NCBI GenBank assembly: GCA_022376925.1
Contig: JAIOJX010000006.1
Span: forward strand, 60,473,394-60,537,393
Source of the DNA: Tragulus kanchil
Taxonomy: Eukaryota; Chordata; Mammalia; Artiodactyla; Tragulidae
Direction of reading: 5' to 3'
DNA length: 64,000 nucleotides
Below are positions 1 through 11,250 of this stretch, piece after piece (the first letter of the stretch is position 1; each line of letters begins with the position of its first letter). Position numbers and translations under genes: made by a program. Under the pieces are notes generated by a model, which saw nothing but the letters and a program-made list of their open reading frames with translations, had not been told where the DNA came from and did not search any database.

Positions 1-1399
1 AAGAAAGAAAGAAAAAAAAATACAAGCAGTCCTCCCCCATTAGTTCCCTCTGGCACATTATGTTTACACTATTCTGCTTTCTGTGACCAATGCTCTTCTT
101 AAAATATCTAACAGTTTTTCCTTGTTATTTCTCTTTTAAAGTACCTCCAAATGCTTTTCGATTACAAACTCTACACTTTACTTTCCTGCTCAATTTTTAG
201 AGGCTGAGTTGAGGAGATATACCTCTTTAAAAGACTTCCCAAGTGGCGCAGTGTGTACAGAATTCACTGCTGAACATGAACTTCAAAGTTAGTTTGTCAA
301 TACTTTTGCTCATCACAACATAGTCACAAAAATAATTGTTATTCATGAAATAATTACAATGTACTAGATACTATAACAAGCTCCAAGCATGCATTAGTTC
401 ATTGAATATTCATGATGATCCTGTGAGGTAATCACAAAGAATATCCTCACTTTACAGATTTGGAAACTGAGTCTAAAGTTCAAGTAACTGAACTCACCTA
501 GTAAGTATAAATGTGGAATCTGAACCCATATATCTAGACTCCAGAGCCAAATAATAATAATTATAATTATTTTACCAAATGGAATCTGGTCTACATCATT
601 CTCCCTCTACCACATATCCGTTGGAGTTTTCTTTGCTCATATAACTTTGTAAGATGAAATTACCTCCACACAACTCCATTTGAAGAAAACTTAAAGTCCT
701 GTTATTAAGTATACATTTGGATGTGTATACTTATGTAACCTTACAAAACAGAGCAGCCTGCAATAATTCCATAATGGAAACATGTCCTATATATTTCACA
801 GTATTCATGTGCATTTATAAAGACAACCTCTCATCTAGTTTTGCAACCTTCAATTAAAGGTTGCTGAGCTAAATATTTTTCTAGGAAACATTTTTGTCAA
901 TATCTTTAGAAGCATCTGCTATTTTTCTTAGAAATGCAACCTTTCTGATAGGAGGGAATTAAAAAAAAAGACATTTCTTTCCCCTTGTATGTTTATCATT
1001 TTGGTGACTTTCAAAGTTTTCTTTTAAGCTGTAAAGTTATGAATTCTTATTAAGCTTACTCATGGCTCTTCAGTATTTTAGTTCTATCTTCTGTAATTTG
1101 TCTGCTGTACCTCAGAAGGTTAGTTTAAAAAGAAAGAAAGAAAGAAAAAAAATACAAGCAGGCCTCCCCCATTAGTTCCCTCTGGCACATTATGTTTACA
1201 CTATTCTGCTTTCTGTGACCAATGCTCTTCTTAAAATATCTAACAGTTTTTCCTTGTTATTTCTCTTTTAAAGTACCTCCAAATGCTTTTCGATTACAAA
1301 CTCTACACTTTACTTTCCTGCTCAATTTTTAGAGGCTGAGTTGAGGAGATATACCTCTTTAAAAGACTTCCCAAGTGGCGCAGTGTGTACAGAATTCAC
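1..1399. repeat. False tandem duplication 1 (period 1132)
   Basis: Bases 1-267 recur at 1133-1399, so the second unit is 268-1399 and the first begins before the window. The break lies inside the head of a Bov-tA SINE at 267/268. The full SINE continues only after the second copy, which marks that copy as the true continuation. One substitution is visible near position 30 and there is length variation in the AAAG/A run. Confidence 0.9.
268..1352. other. Unrecognised non-coding DNA
   Basis: AT-rich sequence with no ORF of note and no repeat family I recognise. It ends in a short AAAG run near 1130-1150. Confidence 0.6.
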
Positions 1400-1576
1400 C
1401 TGCAGTACAAGGAACATGGTTCCAACCTCTGGGTCGGGAAGATCCCCCAGAGGAGGCCATAGCAACCCACTTCAGTATTCTTGTCTGGAGAATCCCATGG
1501 ATAGAAGCATCTGACGGGTTATAGTCTGTAGGTTCACAGTGTTGGCCACGACTGAAGCTACTGAGAATGCTGGCAC
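1361..1576 (+). mobile_element. Bov-tA SINE
   Basis: A tRNA-Glu-like head is followed by the Bov-tA body, with diverged forms of the usual GGGTCGGGAAGATCCCC and CAACCCACTTCAGTATTCTTG blocks. ACCTCTTT occurs just before (1353-1360) and just after (1577-1584), a plausible 8-bp target-site duplication. The element is diverged and has no coding capacity. A truncated head appears at 228-267 through duplication 1. Confidence 0.8.
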
Positions 1577-1584
1577 ACCTCTTT

Positions 1585-2600
1585 GACACTTGTAAATACT
1601 TTGTCTAAACAGGCAAATTTGGGGACGGTTGAATGATAATCTAGTGAACAGAGTTCATCTAGGTGTTTGTGGTGGATGTTGTGATGCCCAAGCCTGGTGT
1701 CCCTTTTGTTACCCCACTTCCTACAGTTATTTCTCTAGCTGCTCACTGCTAACTTCTCATAGGCGTGTGCTTCCCTTGACATTGCTTTAACTGAAGAAAG
1801 TTCCCTCACCAAGGTTATACTATTGTCTCACAAGAAGCCCATATCCAACAACCACTTAATGGGACCAGGGGCAAAGCTTGGGCCCCTTTCTTTCAACTCA
1901 GTACAGCTCTAAAGGTCTATCATAGCCCCTAAACCCAACGTGAGATCAACTGAAGGCTCTCTGATAACTGGATTGTGGAAATGTAGTTCAAATTATTCCT
2001 CCACCCAAGTCATTTTCCTCACTTCCTCAAGCACATTTGCTAAGTGTACTCACTGAAAAACCCAGTATATTCAAATCGCCAGTTCAGAGCCTTTTTTCCA
2101 GAGGGGCTTAAAACAGCATTGAAATGAATTCTTCAGGCTGCATTTAATTATGTAAAGCCTCACCACTACGGTTAACTAAGCTATTTATACAATTGTCTTC
2201 CTTTTCCAAATTCTATTTCTTCTATCTTCTAAAAGACAAATTAGCTACAATGAAGGAATGAGAATTCTGCCTATTGAAGTTATCTTGTTTTATGGTGATT
2301 GATGCTATTACAGTCTAATTCCATTTTAAAAGTCATTAGCAAGCCAATCTCAATCTCTCTCTCTTGTCTCTTGTTCCTTCTAGTTTTATCTCTATCTCTG
2401 TTTCTCTCTCTGATGCATACTTTTATTTTTCTCTCTTTCTTCATGAGTCAGAACACTGAATAAAATCAGGATGTTGTTGTTAGCTACAAATCATTGCTGG
2501 TGAAAAACTCTTATTTGAGGACTAACTTCCTTCTCTTTTCCTATTAGATTATTGACTCTAGGAGGCTGATGAATTGAAATAAAATCCTAATCTCAATTAT
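1585..2600. other. Unrecognised non-coding DNA
   Basis: No recognisable gene or repeat family. A pyrimidine-rich patch (TCTC-rich) lies around 2350-2440. Confidence 0.55.
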
Positions 2601-2603
2601 GTA

Positions 2604-2795
2604 TTGCTAAAGCACTTCAGTCATTTCCAACTCTATGGGACTCTATTGACTGTGTCCCACAAGGCTTCTCTGTCCATCTGGATTCTCCAGGCAAGAATAC
2701 TGGAGTGGCTTGTTTCTCTTTCTGACTCAGGGATTCAACCCATGCCTCTTGTGTCTCTTGCATTGACAAGCAGGTTTTTCACCATTATTCCTGGG
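2604..2795 (-). mobile_element. Bov-tA SINE, antisense
   Basis: Read on the minus strand it gives the Bov-tA body. On the plus strand the CTCCAGGCAAGAATACTGGA block and a diverged CAGTC...CCAACTC tail are visible. The tRNA head is incomplete because the element runs directly into a sense Bov-tA, giving a tail-to-tail SINE pair. Confidence 0.75.
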
Positions 2796-3048
2796 TAGGA
2801 AAGATACCCTGGAGAAAGAATTGGTTACCCATTCGAGTGTTCTTGAGCTTCTGTGGTGGCTCAAGTGGTAAAGAATTTGCCTGCAGGATGTGAAACCTGG
2901 CTTTAGTCCCTAGGTTGGGAAGATCTCCCAGAGGAAGGCATGGCAACCAACTCCAGTATTCCTGCCTGGAGAATTCCATAATAGTGGAGCATGGAAGACT
3001 ACAATCCATGGGTCATAAAGAGTCGGACGTGACTGATTGACTTTCAGT
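2796..3048 (+). mobile_element. Bov-tA SINE, sense (with a partial second unit in front)
   Basis: A short sense Bov-tA piece (CCTGGAGAAAGAATTGG) is followed by a fuller unit from about 2849, with tRNA-like head, GGGAAGATCTCCCAGAGGA and the end block AGAGTCGGACGTGACTGA. Together with the antisense copy just upstream it forms an inverted pair able to fold if transcribed. Confidence 0.75.
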
Positions 3049-3764
3049 ACATATTAGATATCAAAATCAGTTGCTATGGATAGCTGAACATTCTAAATTT
3101 TTAACTTCTGTTCCAACAGCTGACTCCCCCTAACATTTAGGGCCCAACTTTGCTGTCAGATTTTAGGACAAGTGTTGATACTTAATCATCAAATATCAGA
3201 TTGCTAGGATATGAACTTCTAAAAAGTATATTCAAATCGCCAGTTCAGAGCCTTTTTTCCAGAGGGGCTTAAAACAGCATTGAAATGAATTCTTCAGGCT
3301 GCATTTAATTATGTAAAGCCTCACCACTACGGTTAACTAAGCTATTTATACAATTGTCTTCCTTTTCCAAATTCTATTTCCTCTATCTTCTAAAAGACAA
3401 ATTAGCTACAATGAAGGAATGAGAATTCTGCCTATTGAAGTTATCTTGTTTTATGGTGATTGATGCTATTACAGTCTAATTCCATTTTAAAAGTCATTAG
3501 CAAGCCAATCTCAATCTCTCTCTCTTGTCTCTTGTTCCTTCTAGTTTTATCTCTATCTCTGTTTCTCTCTCTGATGCATACTTTTATTTTTCTCTCTTTC
3601 TTCATGAGTCAGAACACTGAATAAAATCAGGATGTTGTTGTTAGCTACAAATCATTGCTGGTGAAAAACTCTTATTTGAGGACTAACTTCCTTCTCTTTT
3701 CCTATTAGATTATTGACTCTAGGAGGCTGATGAATTGAAATAAAATCCTAATCTCAATTATGTA

Positions 3765-4209
3765 TTGCTAAAGCACTTCAGTCATTTCCAACTCTATGGG
3801 ACTCTATTGACTGTGTCCCACAAGGCTTCTCTGTCCATCTGGATTCTCCAGGCAAGAATACTGGAGTGGCTTGTTTCTCTTTCTGACTCAGGGATTCAAC
3901 CCATGCCTCTTGTGTCTCTTGCATTGACAAGCAGGTTTTTCACCATTATTCCTGGGTAGGAAAGATACCCTGGAGAAAGAATTGGTTACCCATTCGAGTG
4001 TTCTTGAGCTTCTGTGGTGGCTCAAGTGGTAAAGAATTTGCCTGCAGGATGTGAAACCTGGCTTTAGTCCCTAGGTTGGGAAGATCTCCCAGAGGAAGGC
4101 ATGGCAACCAACTCCAGTATTCCTGCCTGGAGAATTCCATAATAGTGGAGCATGGAAGACTACAATCCATGGGTCATAAAGAGTCGGACGTGACTGATTG
4201 ACTTTCAGT
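3765..4209. mobile_element. Bov-tA inverted pair, copy in duplication 2
   Basis: Essentially identical repeat of 2604-3048 at an offset of 1161 bp. Probably an assembly copy, not an independent insertion. Confidence 0.85.
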
Positions 4210-4350
4210 ACATATTAGATATCAAAATCAGTTGCTATGGATAGCTGAACATTCTAAATTTTTAACTTCTGTTCCAACAGCTGACTCCCCCTAACATTTA
4301 GGGCCCAACTTTGCTGTCAGATTTTAGGACAAGTGTTGATACTTAATCAT

Positions 4351-5129
4351 TTCAATTATACTATACCTGTTTGCCTTTCTAAGGATCTAGTCTCTTATCT
4401 CCTTCGCAAACCTTTGTTACATCTTGTATTCCCTTTAAGACAAGCATAGCCAAAATAAATACTTTGGTAACTTTTACTGGAGTAAGAAGTAACTATCCCT
4501 TGCATTTACTGATGTATTCAGAGATAGTTTTCCTCCTCACCTACTTCAGCAACTTGTCATGGTATTCACCTGTGATCCATTTTACCAGGCCCTTATCCAC
4601 AATAGTGATTATATTCTCACAAACCAAGTTTACCTTACAGCAAGGGAGTAACAATTCACAGAAAGGTACCCTGTTTTAGAGAAAGTACAGCTCTTACAGG
4701 TACATACATAGGGAGTGGACAGGGAGAAGGCCCACAACACTCTGTGAGACACAGATTTTCACAGAGGGGATGGACATTGGAGAGAACACTAACACGTTAG
4801 AAATTCTTTTCTTGTTCTAGCATTTTAAAAACATTATCTTTTTTTATAACTCAAACTTATTGACTTATTAATTTTATATCATTTAAGGTAATGAGGAGAG
4901 GCTGTTCCTCCTACCTTCTCCAGCAAGTTTTTTCTTTTTTATTTGATCAAACCTTTTAGATAATCTTTCTGTTTTTAATGTCCTCTTGTAGATGGTCCTG
5001 TGGTGTGCCTTTCATCTCTCCACTCCTCTGATCTAGAGGCAATAACTAACAAAATTCTTGCTAAAGTAAATCACTGAAAACAATTTAGTATGTGTTTCCT
5101 GAGATGATACCTCTTGACAATTTACTTCC
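4351..5129. other. Unrecognised non-coding DNA
   Basis: No gene or repeat family recognised. It is repeated at about 5508-6287 by duplication 3. Its short ORFs have no coding character. Confidence 0.55.
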
Positions 5130-5131
5130 GG

Positions 5132-5366
5132 GAAAGAATTGGTTACCCATTCGAGTGTTCTTGAGCTTCTGTGGTGGCTCAAGTGGTAAAGAATTTGCCT
5201 GCAGGATGTGAAACCTGGCTTTAGTCCCTAGGTTGGGAAGATCTCCCAGAGGAAGGCATGGCAACCAACTCCAGTATTCCTGCCTGGAGAATTCCATAAT
5301 AGTGGAGCATGGAAGACTACAATCCATGGGTCATAAAGAGTCGGACGTGACTGATTGACTTTCAGT
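5132..5366 (+). mobile_element. Bov-tA SINE, truncated third copy
   Basis: Third occurrence of the sense Bov-tA seen at 2815 and 3975. It begins abruptly at the duplication junction and not at a natural SINE end. Confidence 0.8.
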
Positions 5367-6287
5367 ACATATTAGATATCAAAATCAGTTGCTATGGATA
5401 GCTGAACATTCTAAATTTTTAACTTCTGTTCCAACAGCTGACTCCCCCTAACATTTAGGGCCCAACTTTGCTGTCAGATTTTAGGACAAGTGTTGATACT
5501 TAATCATTTCAATTATACTATACCTGTTTGCCTTTCTAAGGATCTAGCTCTTATCTCCCTTCGCAAACCTTTGTTACATCTTGTATTCCCTTTAAGACAA
5601 GCATAGCCAAAATAAATACTTTGGTAACTTTTACTGGAGTAAGAAGTAACTATCCCTTGCATTTACTGATGTATTCAGAGATAGTTTTCCTCCTCACCTA
5701 CTTCAGCAACTTGTCATGGTATTCACCTGTGATCCATTTTACCAGGCCCTTATCCACAATAGTGATTATATTCTCACAAACCAAGTTTACCTTACAGCAA
5801 GGGAGTAACAATTCACAGAAAGGTACCCTGTTTTAGAGAAAGTACAGCTCTTACAGGTACATACATAGGGAGTGGACAGGGAGAAGGCCCACAACACTCT
5901 GTGAGACACAGATTTTCACAGAGGGGATGGACATTGGAGAGAACACTAACACGTTAGAAATTCTTTTCTTGTTCTAGCATTTTTAAAAACATTATCTTTT
6001 TTTATAACTCAAACTTATTGACTTATTAATTTTATATCATTTAAGGTAATGAGGAGAGGCTGTTCCTCCTACCTTCTCCAGCAAGTTTTTTCTTTTTTAT
6101 TTGATCAAACCTTTTAGATAATCTTTCTGTTTTTAATGTCCTCTTGTAGATGGTCCTGTGGTGTGCCTTTCATCTCTCCACTCCTCTGATCTAGAGGCAA
6201 TAACTAACAAAATTCTTGCTAAAGTAAATCACTGAAAACAATTTAGTATGTGTTTCCTGAGATGATACCTCTTGACAATTTACTTCC

Positions 6288-6821
6288 CTGAATTAATAAA
6301 GCCATTTAAAACAATAGTTTCCTTGGTCACACTAGGACTCTTAGAAATTGCTGATTCTTAAAGATGATGATTATGTACTTCATGGTATGAGAGTAGCTGA
6401 AACATAAGAGAAAATCCATGAATTTTGAGTTATGACAACCTCGTTGGATGGATTCTATTAGCTCCATTGATTTTTTTAAGAGGTAGTACTGCCATGAGTG
6501 AAACACATAAACATAGACACATTTGTGCATCTATTTGTACCACTGAATTTACATACAACACAACACTTATTTAACTTTCTTGACAGTCACAGTCAATTTA
6601 CTTTATATTAGCAGTGAACTAAATCCTGACATCCTTTCCACACAAATTGCTGTGGAGAAGTTTGCAAATACCGATTGTTATACAGCATATTAATCATTTC
6701 TGTCAGCTTTTTATTTGAAAGTTTTATGAGCACACATTTTTTGTCTTTATTCAAGTCAATGGTAAAAATATTACATAGCAAAAGGCTCAGAACAGAGCTT
6801 AAGTGATCACTTTTTTGTTTT
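6288..6821. other. Unrecognised non-coding DNA
   Basis: AT-rich single-copy-looking sequence up to the target-site duplication of the SINE at 6836. Nothing recognised. Confidence 0.55.
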
Positions 6822-6835
6822 AATTATCAATCTTG

Positions 6836-7155
6836 GGCTTCCCTGGTGGTCCAGTGGGTAAGGACACTGCCTTGCAGTGCAAGGGACGTCGGTTTGATCC
6901 CTGGCCTGGGAGAATCCCGCGTGCGGCGGAGCGGCTGGACCAATGTGTCCAAATACCGAGCCGGAGCTCTGGAGCGCATGCGCCCAGAGCAGGTGCTCTG
7001 CGACAACAGAGGCCACCGGGATGGGAGGCCCACATGGGCCAGAGAACAAAGATGGATGAAACTAGACAAATGAAAGACCAAGAGAAGTGGCCCGCCTGCC
7101 CCCCTCCCTCCCCACCCCATCACCCCCAAAATAAATAAATAAATGATTCAAAAAA
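6836..7155 (+). mobile_element. CpG-rich tRNA-Glu-derived SINE, unfamiliar subfamily, copy 1
   Basis: The head is a CHR-like tRNA-Glu promoter: an A-box-like TGGTCCAGTGGG and a B-box-like GGTTTGATCCC. The body (about 6920-7080) is unlike the CHR-2 body I know: CpG-rich, with a GCGCATGCGC palindrome, then AACAAAGATGGATGAAA and a long C-rich stretch. The tail is AAATAAATAAATAAATG. A 14-bp target-site duplication with one mismatch, AATTATCAATCTTG, lies at 6822-6835 and 7156-7169. Pol III-type non-autonomous retroelement. Family name left open. Confidence 0.8.
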
Positions 7156-7169
7156 AATTATCAGTCTTG

Positions 7170-7764
7170 AGGAGACATGATTCAGCCATCTAAATGCACT
7201 ATCATCCAACTCTGACAAAATTTCATTTTTCTCTTATCTGGCCTACATTTCCACAACTGGAAACCAAAATAAATCATGAGAACTGTCAACACTTTTCTGA
7301 AATTCATATTATCTTGTGAATTTCCTCTGCTTCAACATTCTGACTAGATACCACTTTATGTAAAATATTAATGAGTTTAGGTTGTTTTCATGTGGATTCT
7401 GCAACAATGCTAATTCCTTGTATGATACCTTCCCTTTTTAGATTCTTGGAACTTATTCAGTTTTACAAAAAATTATTGAGCATTTATATATATATATATA
7501 TCATGTGCTATGTTAGGTTCTGCCATTATTCTACAGCTCCTGCTTTCTGTATGCTCACTGTCTTCTCTATAATATGCTATAAAGTATTTTTCAAATTTGA
7601 TACTAAGCTCATGCATCTGTATTTCTTCTCATTGACGCTGAAATTGGGATCATAATGATAATAACAAGTATTCCAACACCTATTTTATATGACATTACAA
7701 AAAGTATCAAAAGTAATATTGATGTCCAAAACTCTACCTCTATAATAGTGCCGAATTGAATCTT
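7170..7764. other. Unrecognised non-coding DNA with a TA microsatellite
   Basis: AT-rich sequence with a (TA)n run at about 7484-7502. No gene or repeat family recognised. Confidence 0.55.
7484..7502. repeat. (TA)n microsatellite
   Basis: Uninterrupted TA dinucleotides, about 9 units. Confidence 0.85.
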
Positions 7765-7779
7765 AGAGACAAACTTTTT

Positions 7780-8112
7780 TTTTTTTTTTTTAAAGATTTA
7801 TTTATTTATTTATTTAGGGCGGGGGTCGGGTTGGGGAGGGAGGGGAGTGGGTGGGCCACTTCTATTGGTCTTTCATTTCTCTATTTTCATCCGTCTTTGT
7901 TCTTTGGCTCCTGCGGGCCTCCCATCGCGGTGGCGTCTGTTGTCGCAGAGCACCGGCTCTGGGCGCATGCGCTCCAGAGCTCCAGCTCGGTGATTGGACA
8001 CATCAGTCCAGCCGCTCCGCGGCACGTGGGATCTTCCCAGGCCAGGGATCAAACCAGCGCCCCTTGCACTGCAAGGCGGTGTCCTTACCCACTGGACCAC
8101 CAGGGGAAGCCC
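7780..8112 (-). mobile_element. CpG-rich tRNA-Glu-derived SINE, copy 2, antisense
   Basis: Same family as 6836-7155, inverted: T-run and ATTTATTTATTT tail first, G-rich stretch, CpG-rich body with GCGCATGCGC, then the tRNA-like head ending at CCACCAGGGGAAGCCC. A perfect 15-bp target-site duplication, AGAGACAAACTTTTT, flanks it (7765-7779 and 8113-8127). Perfect flanks and retained CpGs suggest a recent insertion. Confidence 0.85.
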
Positions 8113-8127
8113 AGAGACAAACTTTTT

Positions 8128-8489
8128 AATGAAGTAGAAAAGAATAACTTTATTATTTTTTATTACTGAAAAATTGGGTTTCAACCGAGGATGATTTTGT
8201 GAGTTTTATAGCAATGATCCAAGGGGAGAGTTGCTGATAATGACCGGGTAATGTGCAAGGCCTACATTCATTTCATCTGGCCTCAGATGGCCTCTGGATG
8301 AGCTTCTTGACATTATCAAATTGTGATATTCTCTGGAATGAAAAATGCTAACATTTTCCACTTGTGGGGGGTTTAGTTCTACAGAAAAGCTCAAAGAAAT
8401 TTTTACGTGTACTACTTGAGGTGGAACTAGGACCCTACCCCAAGGCTGAACTGTTGTTTCCTGGCTGCTCATTCTTTGCCTCTGTGTCC
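8128..8489. other. Unrecognised non-coding DNA
   Basis: Moderate GC, no repeat family recognised. Repeated at about 9267-9628 by duplication 4. Confidence 0.5.
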
Positions 8490-8504
8490 TCTCCCTTCTC
8501 GGAT

Positions 8505-8661
8505 TGTGCTTGTACTGTGTTCTTAGATATTCGGTCATCTCTGACTCTTTGCGATGTTATCGGATTATAGCCGACCAGTCTTCTCCGTCCATAGGATTTC
8601 CCAGGCGGGGGTGGGTTGCTATTTCCTTCTCAGGGCATCTTCCCAACCCAATGAGATCCTT
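8505..8661 (-). mobile_element. Bov-tA SINE, antisense, corrupted copy
   Basis: Degraded first version of the SINE at 9644-9872. It loses bases around 8605-8610 and then diverges just before the junction at 8677, as expected of a low-quality tile end. Confidence 0.6.
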
Positions 8662-8918
8662 GACCAGTCTTCTCCGTCCTGCTTTCTGTATGCTCACTGT
8701 CTTCTCTATAATATGCTATAAAGTATTTTTCAAATTTGATACTAAGCTCATGCATCTGTATTTCTTCTCATTGACGCTGAAATTGGGATCATAATGATAA
8801 TAACAAGTATTCCAACACCTATTTTATATGACATTACAAAAAGTATCAAAAGTAATATTGATGTCCAAAACTCTACCTCTATAATAGTGCTGAATTGAAT
8901 CTTAGAGACAAACTTTTT

Positions 8919-9251
8919 TTTTTTTTTTTTAAAGATTTATTTATTTATTTATTTAGGGCGGGGGTCGGGTTGGGGAGGGAGGGGAGTGGGTGGGCCACTT
9001 CTATTGGTCTTTCATTTCTCTAATTTCATCCGTCTTTGTTCTTTGGCTCCTGCGGGCCTCCCATCGCGGTGGCGTCTGTTGTCGCAGAGCACCGGCTCCG
9101 GGCGCATGCGCTCCAGAGCTCCAGCTCGGTGATTGGACACATCAGTCCAGCCGCTCCGCGGCACGTGGGATCTTCCCAGGCCAGGGATCAAACCAGCGCC
9201 CCTTGCACTGCAAGGCGGTGTCCTTACCCACTGGACCACCAGGGGAAGCCC
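8919..9251 (-). mobile_element. CpG-rich SINE, duplicate of 7780-8112
   Basis: Near-identical to 7780-8112 at an offset of 1139, with the same flanking target duplication. A separate insertion would not carry the same flanks, so this is a duplicate and not a fourth family member. Confidence 0.85.
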
Positions 9252-9643
9252 AGAGACAAACTTTTTAATGAAGTAGAAAAGAATAACTTTATTATTTTTT
9301 ATTACTGAAAAATTGGGTTTCAACCGAGGATGATTTTGTGAGTTTTATAGCAATGATCCAAGGGGAGAGTTGCTGATAATGACCGGGTAATGTGCAAGGC
9401 CTACATTCATTTCATCTGGCCTCAGATGGCCTCTGGATGAGCTTCTTGACATTATCAAATTGTGATATTCTCTGGAATGAAAAATGCTAACATTTTCCAC
9501 TTGTGGGGGGTTTAGTTCTACAGAAAAGCTCAAAGAAATTTTTACGTGTACTACTTGAGGTGGAACTAGGACCCTACCCCAAGGCTGAACTGTTGTTTCC
9601 TGGCTGCTCATTCTTTGCCTCTGTGTCCTCTCCCTTCTCGGAT

Positions 9644-9872
9644 TGTGCTTGTACTGTGTTCTTAGATATTCGGTCATCTCTGACTCTTTGCGATGTTATC
9701 GGATTATAGCCGACCAGTCTTCTCCGTCCATAGGATTTCCCAGGCAAGATTATGGGAGTGGGTTGCTATTTCCTTCTCCAGGGCATCTTCCCAACCCAGA
9801 GATTGAACCTGCATCACTTATGTTTCCCACATCACAAGTGGATTCTTTACATGCTGAGCCATCTGGGAAGCC
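9644..9872 (-). mobile_element. Bov-tA SINE, antisense, complete
   Basis: Complete antisense Bov-tA: GACTCTTTGCGATG tail side, CCCAACCCAGAGATTGAACC and the tRNA-like head ending GCTGAGCCATCTGGGAAGCCC. A 15-bp target duplication with one CpG-type mismatch, CTCCCTTCTCGGATT, lies at 9629-9643 and 9873-9887. Confidence 0.85.
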
Positions 9873-9887
9873 CTCCCTTCTCTGATT

Positions 9888-11250
9888 AGCAGATGTTAGA
9901 TTCTGCCCTTTGGAATGTAACAATTCCTGGAAACTGGAGTCTATTCCTTACAATAAAGAAATAGAGGATACAGAAAAGTTTCTACACCCAGGAGAACCAC
10001 AGGGTCTTGCTTAGTTTCAATACTGATACTACAAATACTGTTTACTATAGTAATTAAATATCTAATTCATCTGAAACTTTATGTGCATCTATAATAGTTA
10101 CAGTTTTCTCTCCATCAGGGATCTCCAAGACTATTCTCAGACTTGAAGATTCACTAGAACTCATAAATTCAGAAGAAATCATATTTACAATGTATGACAG
10201 ATAAATGGTTCAGAATAAACTCAGAAAATTACAAAAGCACATGAGATCAAGTATAGAAATGAAAAACAGACACAGCTTTTCCAGTGGATTCATACAAAGA
10301 AATGATTCTCTTAGCAACAATGTGCAAACAGGCATGAAAACTATTGCCAACTAGGAAAGCTCATCTGAGCCTTGAACTCTAGATTACCAGTCACATAGGC
10401 ATTCACCGTTTGTATGACAGACTGTAACTACTCAGAGCAAAGACAGATATTCATCATACATTACACTGTTAGGATACACTTATCTGGTCACTCTGGTACA
10501 ACATAACCCACGACCTCAGGCATAGAAAAATATTGTTACTGGGCAGAAATACTGTACTAAAGGATCAGACGTTATCTCCCAGGAGACTTACTATAAACCA
10601 GTCTTAAAGACAGACCTTTATTTGAAATATGCAATTTAGGCCTGTTAAGTCAAATCTGCCTAGTTTTTCTGTCTTTAATACTGTTTAGTCATGTGTTATT
10701 CCAACTTTTTATTACTCAGAAGTAATTTTCATTTTGATAATATGAAAGCAAAATGGAAATTAAGTAGTTCCTCGTTCTCTCCTGATTCTTTACCATTTTA
10801 TATTTGCACTATCTCTTCTTGAAATACAACAAAATGATTCCTTGTAACTTAAAGTTTAAATTTTCTGTCTATATTGAAACAACATACTCAAAAATATTAA
10901 AACATACTAAAAATGATTGTACCTTGATGTTTTACCATAAAACATAGTAGTCTTTTCCTGTTTTTCGCAAATACTTTCTTTTTCCTGCACATTTTCCCCA
11001 TCTGGTAGTGGATGTTATGCCTTGTGAAGTATAAATTAGACACTGATAAATTATAAAAAAGAAAAAAAAAGTGACAAAGAAACAAGATCATGACAGTTGA
11101 ACACTAGATGACTCAGAGCCCTAAAATTAAGAAAAAAAAAGCTAGATAAAATATCACTGTATTAGTTATCCAAAACTGCACAGCAAGCTACCACAAAACC
11201 TATCTTTAACCTGTCTGCTTAAAGACAGACTGACAGGCAGACATAGAGTT
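9888..11250. other. Unrecognised non-coding DNA
   Basis: AT-rich, no gene or repeat recognised. 10264-11250 recurs at about 11372-12358. Confidence 0.55.

Larger units (their letters stand above)
2064..4350. repeat. False tandem duplication 2 (period 1161)
   Basis: 2064-3189 recurs at 3225-4350, almost identical (one T/C change seen near 2221/3382). A 35-bp filler at 3190-3224 separates the copies. The unit contains an inverted Bov-tA pair. The second copy overlaps duplication 3, so its final part is present three times. Confidence 0.93.
3975..6287. repeat. False tandem duplication 3 (period 1157)
   Basis: 3975-5129 recurs at 5132-6287 with a 2-base filler. The copies differ by one-base indels near 4390/5548 and in a T-run near 4828/5986. 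The break at 5130 falls in the middle of a Bov-tA, so the copy starting at 5132 is an abruptly cut SINE without its upstream half. Confidence 0.93.
7539..9816. repeat. False tandem duplication 4 (period 1139)
   Basis: 7539 to about 8677 recurs at 8678-9816. Three single-base differences lie within the unit (near 7752, 7883 and 7959). The last 80 bases of the first copy are badly degraded relative to the second, and an 18-bp string from 8573 recurs at 8662, just before the junction. The second copy runs on cleanly into a complete Bov-tA, so it is the reliable one. Confidence 0.9.

Noticed and set aside
6807..7138. Several overlapping 70-100-residue frames on both strands
   Set aside because: All fall within the CpG-rich SINE. 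GC-rich, stop-poor sequence gives open frames in many phases.
8206..8538. 110-residue minus-strand frame, repeated at 9345-9677, as a conserved gene
   Set aside because: Its exact conservation comes only from duplication 4. There are no homologous motifs and no start context, and it overlaps a SINE edge.
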